Shown here in pieces: positions 24,167 through 31,722 of a DNA stretch of 64,000 bases (positions are counted from its first letter, which is position 1; every line of letters begins with the position of its first letter). This DNA comes from Saccharibacillus soli (GTDB taxonomy: Bacteria > Bacillota > Bacilli > Paenibacillales > Paenibacillaceae), in NCBI GenBank assembly GCA_002189105.1, contig NIOB01000002.1:620001-684000 (forward strand). Reading direction: 5' to 3'. Made by a program: the position numbers and the translations under genes. A model generated the notes under the pieces. That model was not told where the DNA came from and did no database searches. It was given only the letters and a program-made list of their open reading frames with translations.

Positions 24167-25993
24167 ATGAACGTACATGAGTTGAATGAGATTTGGAGTC
24201 TAATCGAGCAAGGCGAAGTGCAGCAAGCGTTCTCACAGATGGTTCATATTCATGAGAGAATAAATGCTGCCCATGAGCAGTATTCTGCGCAGGAAAAAGC
24301 GAACTTTTACCAAATTTTCGGGGAACTTTTATTCAAATTTAATCAGTATGATCGAGCGATCGATATGTTTAGAATTTCTCAAGCTTTTGAGTTCTCCGAA
24401 GAAATCGACCAATTCATTCAACAAGGCTTTATTCAACCTAACTTGCTTGAATTTGAAGCAAATTATAAAGCCAATACAGCACGTCTAAAGAACCAAGCCT
24501 CGGTAGTGGATTTTCATGAGCTTCCTTATCACTTAATCCCGACTGAGGTAGAAAATAAATACTACTTGTATCATAAAAAAAATAGAAAAATTGTAGAGTC
24601 TTTTGCCCTTCTTGAAAAAAATGAACATGCAGAGCGTGTATGGAACAAGGTTGATTTAGTCGCCTCTTTTCTAATGATTGATAAGTATGAGCTAGGCAAT
24701 ATCCGATCGGATTTGAAAAGTACCGCGAGAGAGGGCGAAGAATGTTTCGTTGTTTTTGAGGAGTATGCTAAGTTTCTGTCTACACTCCAAGGTGGGATTG
24801 TGGATGAGCTTGACCGTATCACTGCCTTTGCTTCTTATCAAGAGTTGAAGGAATTCTTTGAAAACAGCAGCGGTTACCTCCCAAGGAATGTCATCAGTTA
24901 TTGCGGTGATACGCAAAAGGCAGAATCCTATCTCACACATTTACATAGACGCCGACTGAAGGTACAACATCGAAATCTCGATCATGTGATCTTAAGTATT
25001 TGTATACCCAGCTATAACAGGGGCTATCGAGCGCTTGAAACGGTAATCAATTCGTTAAACACGGTGTATGACTATGAACTTGAAATTGTCGTTTCCAATA
25101 ACGGAACCCGTAATTCGACAGCGCCTTTTTACGAAGAGATTAAGAATTACGAGGATAGTCGCATTACCTATTCTGAATTTGATGAAAACAAAGGATTTTA
25201 TGCTAACATTCTCAACGTATGCCGAATAGCTTCCGGACGATTTATCCTGCTTATGAGTGATGAAGATCTGGTAGATCTTCAGATTCTGGAGAAAATCATG
25301 GCCTTCCTGTATGCAAAACCCGAAGTCGCGCTTCTGAAGGCGAGTACCACTCAGCAAAGCCGATTTGAAACGAAAATGGCTCAGGCTGGTGAAGAAGCCT
25401 TAAAAACATTTATGTTAACTTCCAACTATATGTCTGGCATGATTTTAAATAATCAGATTTCAAAAGAGAAAAAGATGTTTGAGCAGGTGGACGCCCTTTA
25501 TAAAAATAATAATTTAACAGCTGGATATTATCCTCACATGTGCTGGGAAATGATAATGTGCCAATACGGCGAAGTTCATTCTTCCGTACTTCCTCTTGTC
25601 CGAGAAGGAGCTGCTGAAGAGATGGCAGAAGAAGACGTAATAAAAGCGAAAGACAGCACCAGGGTTCCCACTTATGCTACGATTGGCAGCCGTCTGGAGC
25701 AGCACAAAGGCTTTTTTGATTTGATGCTGAATATGGAGATCAGCGTAGATGAAAGAGTGCTGCAAGATATGTATATAGTCTTATGCAGCAAAACATTTTG
25801 GCTAATGCGTGTGTCGATCGCCAATTATTATCATAACTTCTCCTCCAGGGCAGAACTTGAACAAATTTTGCTGGATACATATAAGCATTGTGTGGACGCT
25901 TCATACATGGAGAACATGCAGAAGCCAAGTGAGGTCGTAAATCAATTGGACAGAATCTATCGTTCTTACGCAGAATGGATCAAGAGATATTGA
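24167..25993 (+). CDS. Family 2 glycosyltransferase with helical N-terminal region
   Basis: Protein of 608 residues. From about 280 it has a GT-A domain: LSICIPSYNRGYRALETVINSL, then EIVVSNNGTR, and FILLMSDEDLVD with the metal-binding acidic triad. The first 260 residues are helical and TPR-like at the start (EQGEVQQAFSQMVHIHERIN). No signal peptide or membrane segment, so it should act in the cytoplasm. By context it probably extends or adds a sugar on flagellin. The upstream in-frame region (from 24035) has no ribosome site; the ATG at 24167 follows GAGGAAGAGG. AT-rich. Acceptor and donor are unknown. Confidence 0.8.
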   Translation: MNVHELNEIWSLIEQGEVQQAFSQMVHIHERINAAHEQYSAQEKANFYQIFGELLFKFNQYDRAIDMFRISQAFEFSEEIDQFIQQGFIQPNLLEFEANYKANTARLKNQASVVDFHELPYHLIPTEVENKYYLYHKKNRKIVESFALLEKNEHAERVWNKVDLVASFLMIDKYELGNIRSDLKSTAREGEECFVVFEEYAKFLSTLQGGIVDELDRITAFASYQELKEFFENSSGYLPRNVISYCGDTQKAESYLTHLHRRRLKVQHRNLDHVILSICIPSYNRGYRALETVINSLNTVYDYELEIVVSNNGTRNSTAPFYEEIKNYEDSRITYSEFDENKGFYANILNVCRIASGRFILLMSDEDLVDLQILEKIMAFLYAKPEVALLKASTTQQSRFETKMAQAGEEALKTFMLTSNYMSGMILNNQISKEKKMFEQVDALYKNNNLTAGYYPHMCWEMIMCQYGEVHSSVLPLVREGAAEEMAEEDVIKAKDSTRVPTYATIGSRLEQHKGFFDLMLNMEISVDERVLQDMYIVLCSKTFWLMRVSIANYYHNFSSRAELEQILLDTYKHCVDASYMENMQKPSEVVNQLDRIYRSYAEWIKRY

Positions 25994-26115
25994 GATTACC
26001 GACTAAAAATTATGATTTGAACGTGAAGTCTGTTTCACTCGGGATTTTTTAGTTTAATCACTAATCAAGTCTATTATTCCGGCCTCATCCACTACTATAC
26101 GTCTGAACATAATCA

Positions 26116-26152
26116 TTGGAATATAATTGCATGAAAACATTTTATATTCCAA
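26116..26152. repeat. Perfect inverted repeat abutting the csp promoter
   Basis: TTGGAATATAA (26116-26126) and TTATATTCCAA (26142-26152), 11 bp each, separated by 15 bp and ending at the first base of the -35 box. There is no U tract, so a protein-binding operator is more likely than a terminator. Confidence 0.75.
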
Positions 26153-26182
26153 TTGACAGTGAAGAAGAAGCGGTGGTATAGT
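26153..26182 (+). promoter_or_regulatory. Sigma-A promoter of the cold shock gene
   Basis: TTGACA (26153-26158), 18-bp spacer, TATAGT (26177-26182). The resulting leader is only about 45 nt, short for a cold shock gene. Confidence 0.75.
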
Positions 26183-26232
26183 CGAGTAGTGGATCAAACC
26201 TATTTATTTGATAACGAAGGGAATGTTCGTGC

Positions 26233-26430
26233 ATGCAAGGTAAAGTAAAATGGTTTAACGCAGAAAAAGGTTACGGTTTCATCGAAACGGAAGAAGGCGG
26301 CGACGTTTTCGTTCACTTCTCGGCGATTCAAATCGAAGGATTCAAAACGCTGGAAGAAGGACAATCCGTTGAGTTCGACATCGTTGAAGGCGCACGCGGA
26401 CCACAAGCTTCCAACGTAACTCCTCTGTAA
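26233..26430 (+). CDS. Cold shock protein (CspA/CspB family)
   Basis: Single cold shock domain of 65 residues, binding single-stranded RNA and DNA as an RNA chaperone. RNP1 is KGYGFIE (13-19) and RNP2 is VFVHF (25-29). The sequence [18 protein letters not shown] is the family signature. It has a sigma-A promoter and a strong terminator, so it is a monocistron unrelated to the glycosylation operon around it. Which of several csp paralogues of the genome it is cannot be said. Confidence 0.96.
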   Translation: MQGKVKWFNAEKGYGFIETEEGGDVFVHFSAIQIEGFKTLEEGQSVEFDIVEGARGPQASNVTPL

Positions 26431-26515
26431 GTCGTCGCAGCCGTATACCTGACCTACATAGATGATTAGGCTTTAATGATTTATGCTGGTTAGAGAGTAC
26501 ACATGGCTCAGCCCG

Positions 26516-26543
26516 AAGACCTCACTTAGGTGGGGTCTTTTTT
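26516..26543 (+). terminator. Terminator after the cold shock gene
   Basis: AGACCTCAC-TTA-GGTGGGGTCT stem with T6. Confidence 0.88.
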
Positions 26544-26553
26544 GTGCGTTCTT

Positions 26554-26583
26554 TTTACATATGGATAAATAAGGTTCTATAAA
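26554..26583 (+). promoter_or_regulatory. Candidate sigma-A promoter of the adhesin gene
   Basis: TTTACA (26554-26559), 18-bp spacer, TATAAA (26578-26583). It predicts an untranslated leader of about 235 nt. Confidence 0.55.
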
Positions 26584-26589
26584 CAAAAA

Positions 26590-26826
26590 TATATGAGTTT
26601 ATCCTACTCAGGAAGCGTTTAACTAATCAAGAAGGCATACGCCTGCCTGGTAGCCATCAATCGCTGGCAATCAGCATACAACTGTGGAATACGCGCGGAA
26701 CAGGAGTAAACCGGGTGAGCGGGTGGTTCAGCTTGCTTCTCAGAGGCCTTGAGGTAAAAGGTTAGGTTCCGATAAATCATGTATAGATCCGCGCGGGTAC
26801 CCGGAACTACTGGAGGGATGGTCAAC
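26590..26826 (+). other. Long untranslated leader of the adhesin gene
   Basis: This stretch has no supported gene. It contains small hairpins (AGGC-ATAC-GCCT near 26633, CTCA-GAGGCCT-TGAG near 26738) but I could not match it to a known riboswitch class; the c-di-GMP GEMM and c-di-AMP ydaO signatures were looked for by eye and not found. Confidence 0.4.
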
Positions 26827-29800
26827 GTGTACAAAAGATTAGGTGCAGCTCTGGTTGCTATCGTGCTAATGCTGCACAGCCTGCTCGGATTCGGAGCGGG
26901 AACCGCATGGGCGGAAGAATCACAGCCAGTCGTGCAAACGTTATCGGAGTCGGGAAGCGCGTCTGACGGGAACAAGTCTGAGCCGGCCGCAGCTTCAAAT
27001 ACCCCCACTAACCCCACTCAGCCTGCCGAATCTGTGCAGCAGCCTACTCAGCCCGCTGACGAAGCAGCGACCACAGACCAAACTGAGCCGCAGGAACAGC
27101 AGGATCAGCCGGCCGTAACGGTCGGAGAAGCCGTCTATGCCGAACCTCAGCCTTCTAATATTCTGACGTCGGTATCACTGACTGACGATGAAGGCCGTGC
27201 CCTGGGAGGCGAGGATTCCTCCGAGATCCGGATTGATCCTGGTGAAGCCCTCCGACTGAACTATGATTGGGCGCTGCCGAATGACCATACATACAAGGAA
27301 GGTTCGACGTTTGAATTTGATCTGCCGCAGGCGTTTCAGATTTACACGGACATCCGCGATGTTCCCCTGACCATAGGTGGAGAATCGGGCGAATCAGCCG
27401 GTTCATTCAGCGTCGATACGAATGGACATGTTATCGTTACATTCAGCCGTTTTGTTGAAGATCATTCCAATGTCTCGGGCACGATCACGGTACGTTCTGA
27501 ACTGAAAGAAGAAGTGATACGCGAGAGCACGGAAGTTCGTATTCCTTTTGCCATCGGGGAGACGGAACAGGTGTTTATGCTGTATCTGAAGCCCAAACAG
27601 GGCACACTTCTCGACAAGAAAGGTACAGCAGACGATGCGGCGAGCCGTATTAACTGGACCGTAGATGTGAATACCTCGCTGCAAAAGTTAAAAGAAGTTT
27701 CGTTAAATGATCCGATTCCTGATGGCCTGACGCTGGATCTTGAATCGGTGCAGGTCTATAAGCTGGGCATTTCGCCTTCCGGAGAACGGACACAGGGCGA
27801 GAAGCTGTCAGCCGAACAGTACACGTTGAACGGAGATGGATCTTCGGGTCTGAACCTCTCATTTGCCAACGCTTTGAATGGACAGGCTTATCGAATTACG
27901 TATGGGACTGCCGTGGAGGTGGGAACCCAGACGAAGTTTACAAATACCGCAACACTGAAAGCAGCGGGGCAGGAACCGGTGACGGCTTCCGCAACGGTAA
28001 GTGTGAAGCGCGGTGAACTCTTGAACAAATCCGTGGGCGCCTATGATCGGGCCACCCAGTCGATTGACTGGAAGATTCGCTACAATGCCGGTATGCTGAC
28101 CATTCCACAGAGTCAGGCTCTGCTGAAGGATCGCTTCAACAGCAGCCAACGCCTGGTTGAAGGTTCGCTGAGCGTCATCGAATCGGCAGTTGGACGCCAA
28201 TTGGTGGAAGGAACTGACTATACGCTGAAAAGTGTTCCGGTGTCTGGTGGACGCGTTGGCTTCGATCTACAGTTCCTGTCGGACGTGAAAGGGACTTATG
28301 ACATCACCTATCGTACGACTGCCGTAGATCCTGTATACACCAATGACCGGATTACCAATACGGTAACAGCAGGTACAGTCAGCAAGTCAGCCGCACAGAC
28401 GCTCCAGCGCAGCCTGCTGACCAAGGTGAACACCGGCGTCAACTACAAGAGCAAGATGGCTTCCTGGCGCACGGTAGTGAACGAAGATCGTTTCCGCATG
28501 GAGAATGCCGTGTTGACCGATACCTTCCCGAATGGTGGGCTTGAACTGGTTCCGGGCACACTCAAGGTGCTGAATGCAAACGGAACGGCGATGAACACGA
28601 GTGATTATGTGGTGTCCATTCCAGCCGGAAATCGCTCCGGCTTCGTCATCTCGTTCAACCAGACGCTCACGGATCGAGTAACGGTTACGTATAACACGAG
28701 CTTCAACCAGACTTGGAAAACCGACCGCAATCAGGCGGATTTCGTCAACGCGGCCAAGCTGTCTTGGACGGAAAACGGAACCGCGCGCAGCCGCGACGTG
28801 ACGGCACGGTTTACGCCGGATGGCCTGACGCTCCAGAATGGCTCCAAATCAGGCAGCTACAACCCGCAGAGCAAAGAGCTGACCTGGGACATCAAGGCCA
28901 ACTATAATAACCTGTCGCTGAGTGAAGCGGTGCTGACGGACGTTATTCAGCCAGGGCAGCATTATGTGGAGAACTCATTGACGGTCTATAATCTGGTACA
29001 AACAGGTGGAAAAAATGGAACCCAAAAGGGAGCTGTAGTGAACCCTGCCGATTACAGCGTCACCTACCCGAGCGCGGACAATGGCGGCACTCTGCGTATC
29101 GCATTTGCCCAGACGATCAACACGCCATATTGGATCACCTTCAAGACTACGGTAGATGGTCAGATCGTCGGTAAGTCCGCCTCCAACGAGGCGGTGCTGA
29201 CAAGTGCAGGTACGAACGCCGAGAGTTGGAGCGCGGAAGTGCCGATTCCAGGCGGCGGTGAATATGTCTCCAAGACGGGTGCCCAAAAAGGCAGCCGAAT
29301 CGATTGGAGTGTAACGATCAACCGCGGTCAATCGTATGTGGAAAAGGCCAAAGTCATCGACCGTCCGATGGGTGGACAGTCGGTAGACGAGACATCCTTC
29401 CGATTGTATCAAGCAGCTGTCGCAGCGGACGGGAAATTGACGCGCGGGGAAGCACTGGTCAAAGGCCAGGACTATGGCGTCATTGTGATGTCGTCGAATG
29501 AAGGCGAACAGTTTGAATTGTCCTTCGCGCAGCCAATCCGTGGAGCGTTCATTCTGGATTATGCGACAAACGTTTATGCAGCCGACCGTACAGAGGTCGG
29601 GAATACGGTGCGTTTCGAGGGCACAGGGGTGACCACCGGACAGACTGAAGTGGATCGTTCCATCTTATTCCGTGCCTCTTCTGGCTCAGGAACAGGAAGT
29701 GGAGTCCGCGGATCGCTTGAATTAACCAAAGTCGATGCGCAGGACCCATCGAAGCATCTGGCGGGTGCAACCTTTACGCTTCAGGACGTCAATAAGCGTC

Positions 29801-30753
29801 GCCCGGCCATTACCCGTACAACAGATGCCGATGGACGCATCCTGTTCGGGCAGCTGCTCTATGGCAGCTACAAGCTGACCGAGACGCGGGCACCGGAAGG
29901 TTACGCACTGGACGAAGCTAATCCGTCCCTGATGGTGGTGATCGGTTCCGGTAACGCAGGAGCGAACGGCGTGAGCGCCGTGACCGTCAAGAACGAGCTG
30001 CTTCCTGTAGCGCCGGAGCAGCCGGGTACCCCTGAAGTTCCGGGGACTGGAGAGCCTCAAGAGCCAGGGCCGCCTACTAATCCACCGGTAACGCCTGGAG
30101 GCCCGGATGTACCGCCAACAGAGCCAGATACACCGACGACACCGCCAAGCAGCGGAGGTACACCAATTGATCCAGGTACACCGGGAACTGTCAATCCCGA
30201 GACTCCCGTGCCGGACGACGGCGTCCCTTCGGGTACGCCTTCGGTGCCTCCAACTAACGAGGAGACACCGGATGTTTCGACACCGCCAACAGACGCCGGG
30301 ACACCCGTTGTGCCGGAGCCGGAAGTGTCCGTCCCTGATGAGAACAATCCGCAGGGCACACCGAATACGCCTTCGGTTCCGTCCACGGCCGAACCGGAAG
30401 TACCGATTCCTGACGAGGGTACGCCGTCGGGCATGCCGGAGATTCCAGCTTCTCCACCCGCGCAGCCGGAGTTCCCGGTGCCGGGTGATCCGGTTCCTGC
30501 GGGAGTTCCGCCGGTCAATCCCGGTGAGCCGGAGACATCCGTTCCGGACGGAGACGTGCCGCAGGGCACGCCGCCCGTCGTTCCTGGCACCGTCGTTCCC
30601 GGAACCGTTGTACCGGGAACGGTAGTGCCGCAAGAGCAACCGACACTCCCACAGACGGGAGAGTCAAGTAAGGCGCCTTATATCTTGGCAGGAGCGGCTC
30701 TGCTGCTGCTTGGCTTGGTGCTGAGACGCCGCGCCTCCCGATCGGGGCGATGA
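26827..30753 (+). CDS. LPXTG-anchored collagen-binding-like surface adhesin
   Basis: Large cell wall protein, 1308 residues. A signal peptide (MYKRLGAALVAIVLMLHSLL...AWA) is followed by a Pro/Gln/Glu/Thr-rich linker (about 35-110). Then comes an adhesin N-terminal domain (about 115-255) and five related domains of about 140 residues starting near 257, 397, 527, 666 and 812. Their repeated theme (LLxKxG...xxIxWxVxVN and ...YxITYxT) fits collagen-binding, isopeptide-stabilised domains. A CnaB domain (GSLELTKVDAQDPSKHLAG, about 961-1055), a Pro-rich wall-spanning tail and the sorting signal LPQTG (1274-1278) with hydrophobic and RRR tail complete it. GTG at 26827 is chosen because GGAGG (26812-26816) is too close to the ATG at 26818. 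No sortase gene is in the window. Confidence 0.9.
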   Translation: MYKRLGAALVAIVLMLHSLLGFGAGTAWAEESQPVVQTLSESGSASDGNKSEPAAASNTPTNPTQPAESVQQPTQPADEAATTDQTEPQEQQDQPAVTVGEAVYAEPQPSNILTSVSLTDDEGRALGGEDSSEIRIDPGEALRLNYDWALPNDHTYKEGSTFEFDLPQAFQIYTDIRDVPLTIGGESGESAGSFSVDTNGHVIVTFSRFVEDHSNVSGTITVRSELKEEVIRESTEVRIPFAIGETEQVFMLYLKPKQGTLLDKKGTADDAASRINWTVDVNTSLQKLKEVSLNDPIPDGLTLDLESVQVYKLGISPSGERTQGEKLSAEQYTLNGDGSSGLNLSFANALNGQAYRITYGTAVEVGTQTKFTNTATLKAAGQEPVTASATVSVKRGELLNKSVGAYDRATQSIDWKIRYNAGMLTIPQSQALLKDRFNSSQRLVEGSLSVIESAVGRQLVEGTDYTLKSVPVSGGRVGFDLQFLSDVKGTYDITYRTTAVDPVYTNDRITNTVTAGTVSKSAAQTLQRSLLTKVNTGVNYKSKMASWRTVVNEDRFRMENAVLTDTFPNGGLELVPGTLKVLNANGTAMNTSDYVVSIPAGNRSGFVISFNQTLTDRVTVTYNTSFNQTWKTDRNQADFVNAAKLSWTENGTARSRDVTARFTPDGLTLQNGSKSGSYNPQSKELTWDIKANYNNLSLSEAVLTDVIQPGQHYVENSLTVYNLVQTGGKNGTQKGAVVNPADYSVTYPSADNGGTLRIAFAQTINTPYWITFKTTVDGQIVGKSASNEAVLTSAGTNAESWSAEVPIPGGGEYVSKTGAQKGSRIDWSVTINRGQSYVEKAKVIDRPMGGQSVDETSFRLYQAAVAADGKLTRGEALVKGQDYGVIVMSSNEGEQFELSFAQPIRGAFILDYATNVYAADRTEVGNTVRFEGTGVTTGQTEVDRSILFRASSGSGTGSGVRGSLELTKVDAQDPSKHLAGATFTLQDVNKRRPAITRTTDADGRILFGQLLYGSYKLTETRAPEGYALDEANPSLMVVIGSGNAGANGVSAVTVKNELLPVAPEQPGTPEVPGTGEPQEPGPPTNPPVTPGGPDVPPTEPDTPTTPPSSGGTPIDPGTPGTVNPETPVPDDGVPSGTPSVPPTNEETPDVSTPPTDAGTPVVPEPEVSVPDENNPQGTPNTPSVPSTAEPEVPIPDEGTPSGMPEIPASPPAQPEFPVPGDPVPAGVPPVNPGEPETSVPDGDVPQGTPPVVPGTVVPGTVVPGTVVPQEQPTLPQTGESSKAPYILAGAALLLLGLVLRRRASRSGR

Positions 30754-30843
30754 GGTCGAATCGACATCGGCTTCGGTGAAGGAGATCGCAGTGAGATCAT
30801 TTGAACGTTTGCCGACTTGCATTTACGGTTAAAAGAAAGAAAT

Positions 30844-30891
30844 AACGGCGGTTCGTTGAACGTTTCACAGACAACGTGCCGAACCGCCGTT
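30844..30891 (+). terminator. Long hairpin after the adhesin gene
   Basis: AACGGCGGTTCG (30844-30855) pairs perfectly with CGAACCGCCGTT (30880-30891), with an inner ACGTT/AACGT stem. No U tract follows, so it is a weak terminator or a 3' stabilising structure. Confidence 0.5.
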
Positions 30892-30908
30892 CAAGCGTTA
30901 ACAAGATT

Positions 30909-30937
30909 TTTACTCAGCGTTAACGCTGTGTTATAAT
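30909..30937 (+). promoter_or_regulatory. hpf promoter with a palindromic operator-like spacer
   Basis: TTTACT (30909-30914), 17-bp spacer, TATAAT (30932-30937). The spacer holds the perfect 14-bp palindrome CAGCGTTAACGCTG (30915-30928). The half-like AGCGTTAAC also occurs at 30894-30902. Confidence 0.6.
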
Positions 30938-30960
30938 GGTGACATAAGGAGGAGTGCCCT

Positions 30961-31527
30961 ATGGATTTTGCGATTCGCGGACAACAAATTGAAGTTACTG
31001 ACGCTCTGAGAGACTATGTCGATAAGAGACTCAGCCGACTCGACAAGTACTTCGATATCCCCCCTGCTACAGAAGGTACGGTTACGCTCAACGTAACTCG
31101 TGGCATTCATAAAGTGGAGGTGACCATCCCTCTTCCAGGCGGTATTTTCCTTCGTGCGGAAGATCGGAGCGACGATATGTACACGTCGATCGACTCGGTA
31201 CTATCGAAGCTGGAACGTCAAATTCGCAAACACAAAACCAAGATGAACCGCAGATTCCGTCAAGACGAAAGTCTGAAGGGATTGTTCGTCGATGAGGGTG
31301 TCAACGCTTCCGTCTCGCCATCTACGGACGAAGAGGAGGGAGAAGAAGAACTCCAAGTGGTACGCAACAAACGCTTCCTGCTCAAGCCGATGGATGTTGA
31401 AGAAGCCATCCTGCAAATGAACATGATCGGCCACAACTTCTTCGTATTCTCCAACATCGATACCGAAACGGTAAACGTGGTGTATCGCCGAAATGATGGA
31501 AAATATGGTCTGATTGAGCAAGAATAA
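30961..31527 (+). CDS. hpf: Ribosome hibernation promoting factor, long form
   Basis: Binds the 30S subunit and dimerises ribosomes to 100S particles in resting cells. N-terminal domain (1-105) opens MDFAIRGQQIEVTDALRDYVDKRL with the basic helix KLERQIRKHKTKMNRR. An acidic linker (about 115-135) leads to the C-terminal dimerisation domain (VVRNKRFLLKPMDVEEAILQMNMIGHNFFVF). Length 188 is typical of the long Gram-positive form. AAGGAGG precedes the ATG. Position before secA is conserved across Bacillales. Confidence 0.96.
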   Translation: MDFAIRGQQIEVTDALRDYVDKRLSRLDKYFDIPPATEGTVTLNVTRGIHKVEVTIPLPGGIFLRAEDRSDDMYTSIDSVLSKLERQIRKHKTKMNRRFRQDESLKGLFVDEGVNASVSPSTDEEEGEEELQVVRNKRFLLKPMDVEEAILQMNMIGHNFFVFSNIDTETVNVVYRRNDGKYGLIEQE

Positions 31528-31568
31528 CGACTTACTTTCACAAAAAACTCATGAATTTTGAAGAAAAT

Positions 31569-31599
31569 GAGCCTTGTCCGCACCGGATAAGGCTCTTTC
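31569..31599 (+). terminator. Terminator after hpf
   Basis: GAGCCTTGTCCG (31569-31580) pairs with CGGATAAGGCTC (31584-31595), one G-U pair, then TTTCT. Confidence 0.8.
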
Positions 31600-31655
31600 T
31601 GCGTATATAATATGTTAAGGAATTTACGGTACAGCTTGGGGCAAGGCTTACGCGG

Positions 31656-31684
31656 TTGCCCGGGCACGCTCAAGCTGGTACAAT
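31656..31684 (+). promoter_or_regulatory. Sigma-A promoter of secA
   Basis: TTGCCC (31656-31661), 17 bp, TACAAT (31679-31684). It leaves a leader of about 32 nt. Confidence 0.6.
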
Positions 31685-31722
31685 TTAGGCAAACCATCCG
31701 TTTTGCACGAAAGGGGCACAAC

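Noticed and set aside
26590-26826. Cyclic-di-GMP or ydaO-type riboswitch before the adhesin
   Set aside because: Only scattered similarities were seen; the conserved core sequences of these classes could not be found by eye.
29722-30639. 305-codon minus-strand frame opposite the adhesin tail
   Set aside because: It is antisense to a Pro-rich repeat and yields Arg-rich low-complexity protein with no start context.
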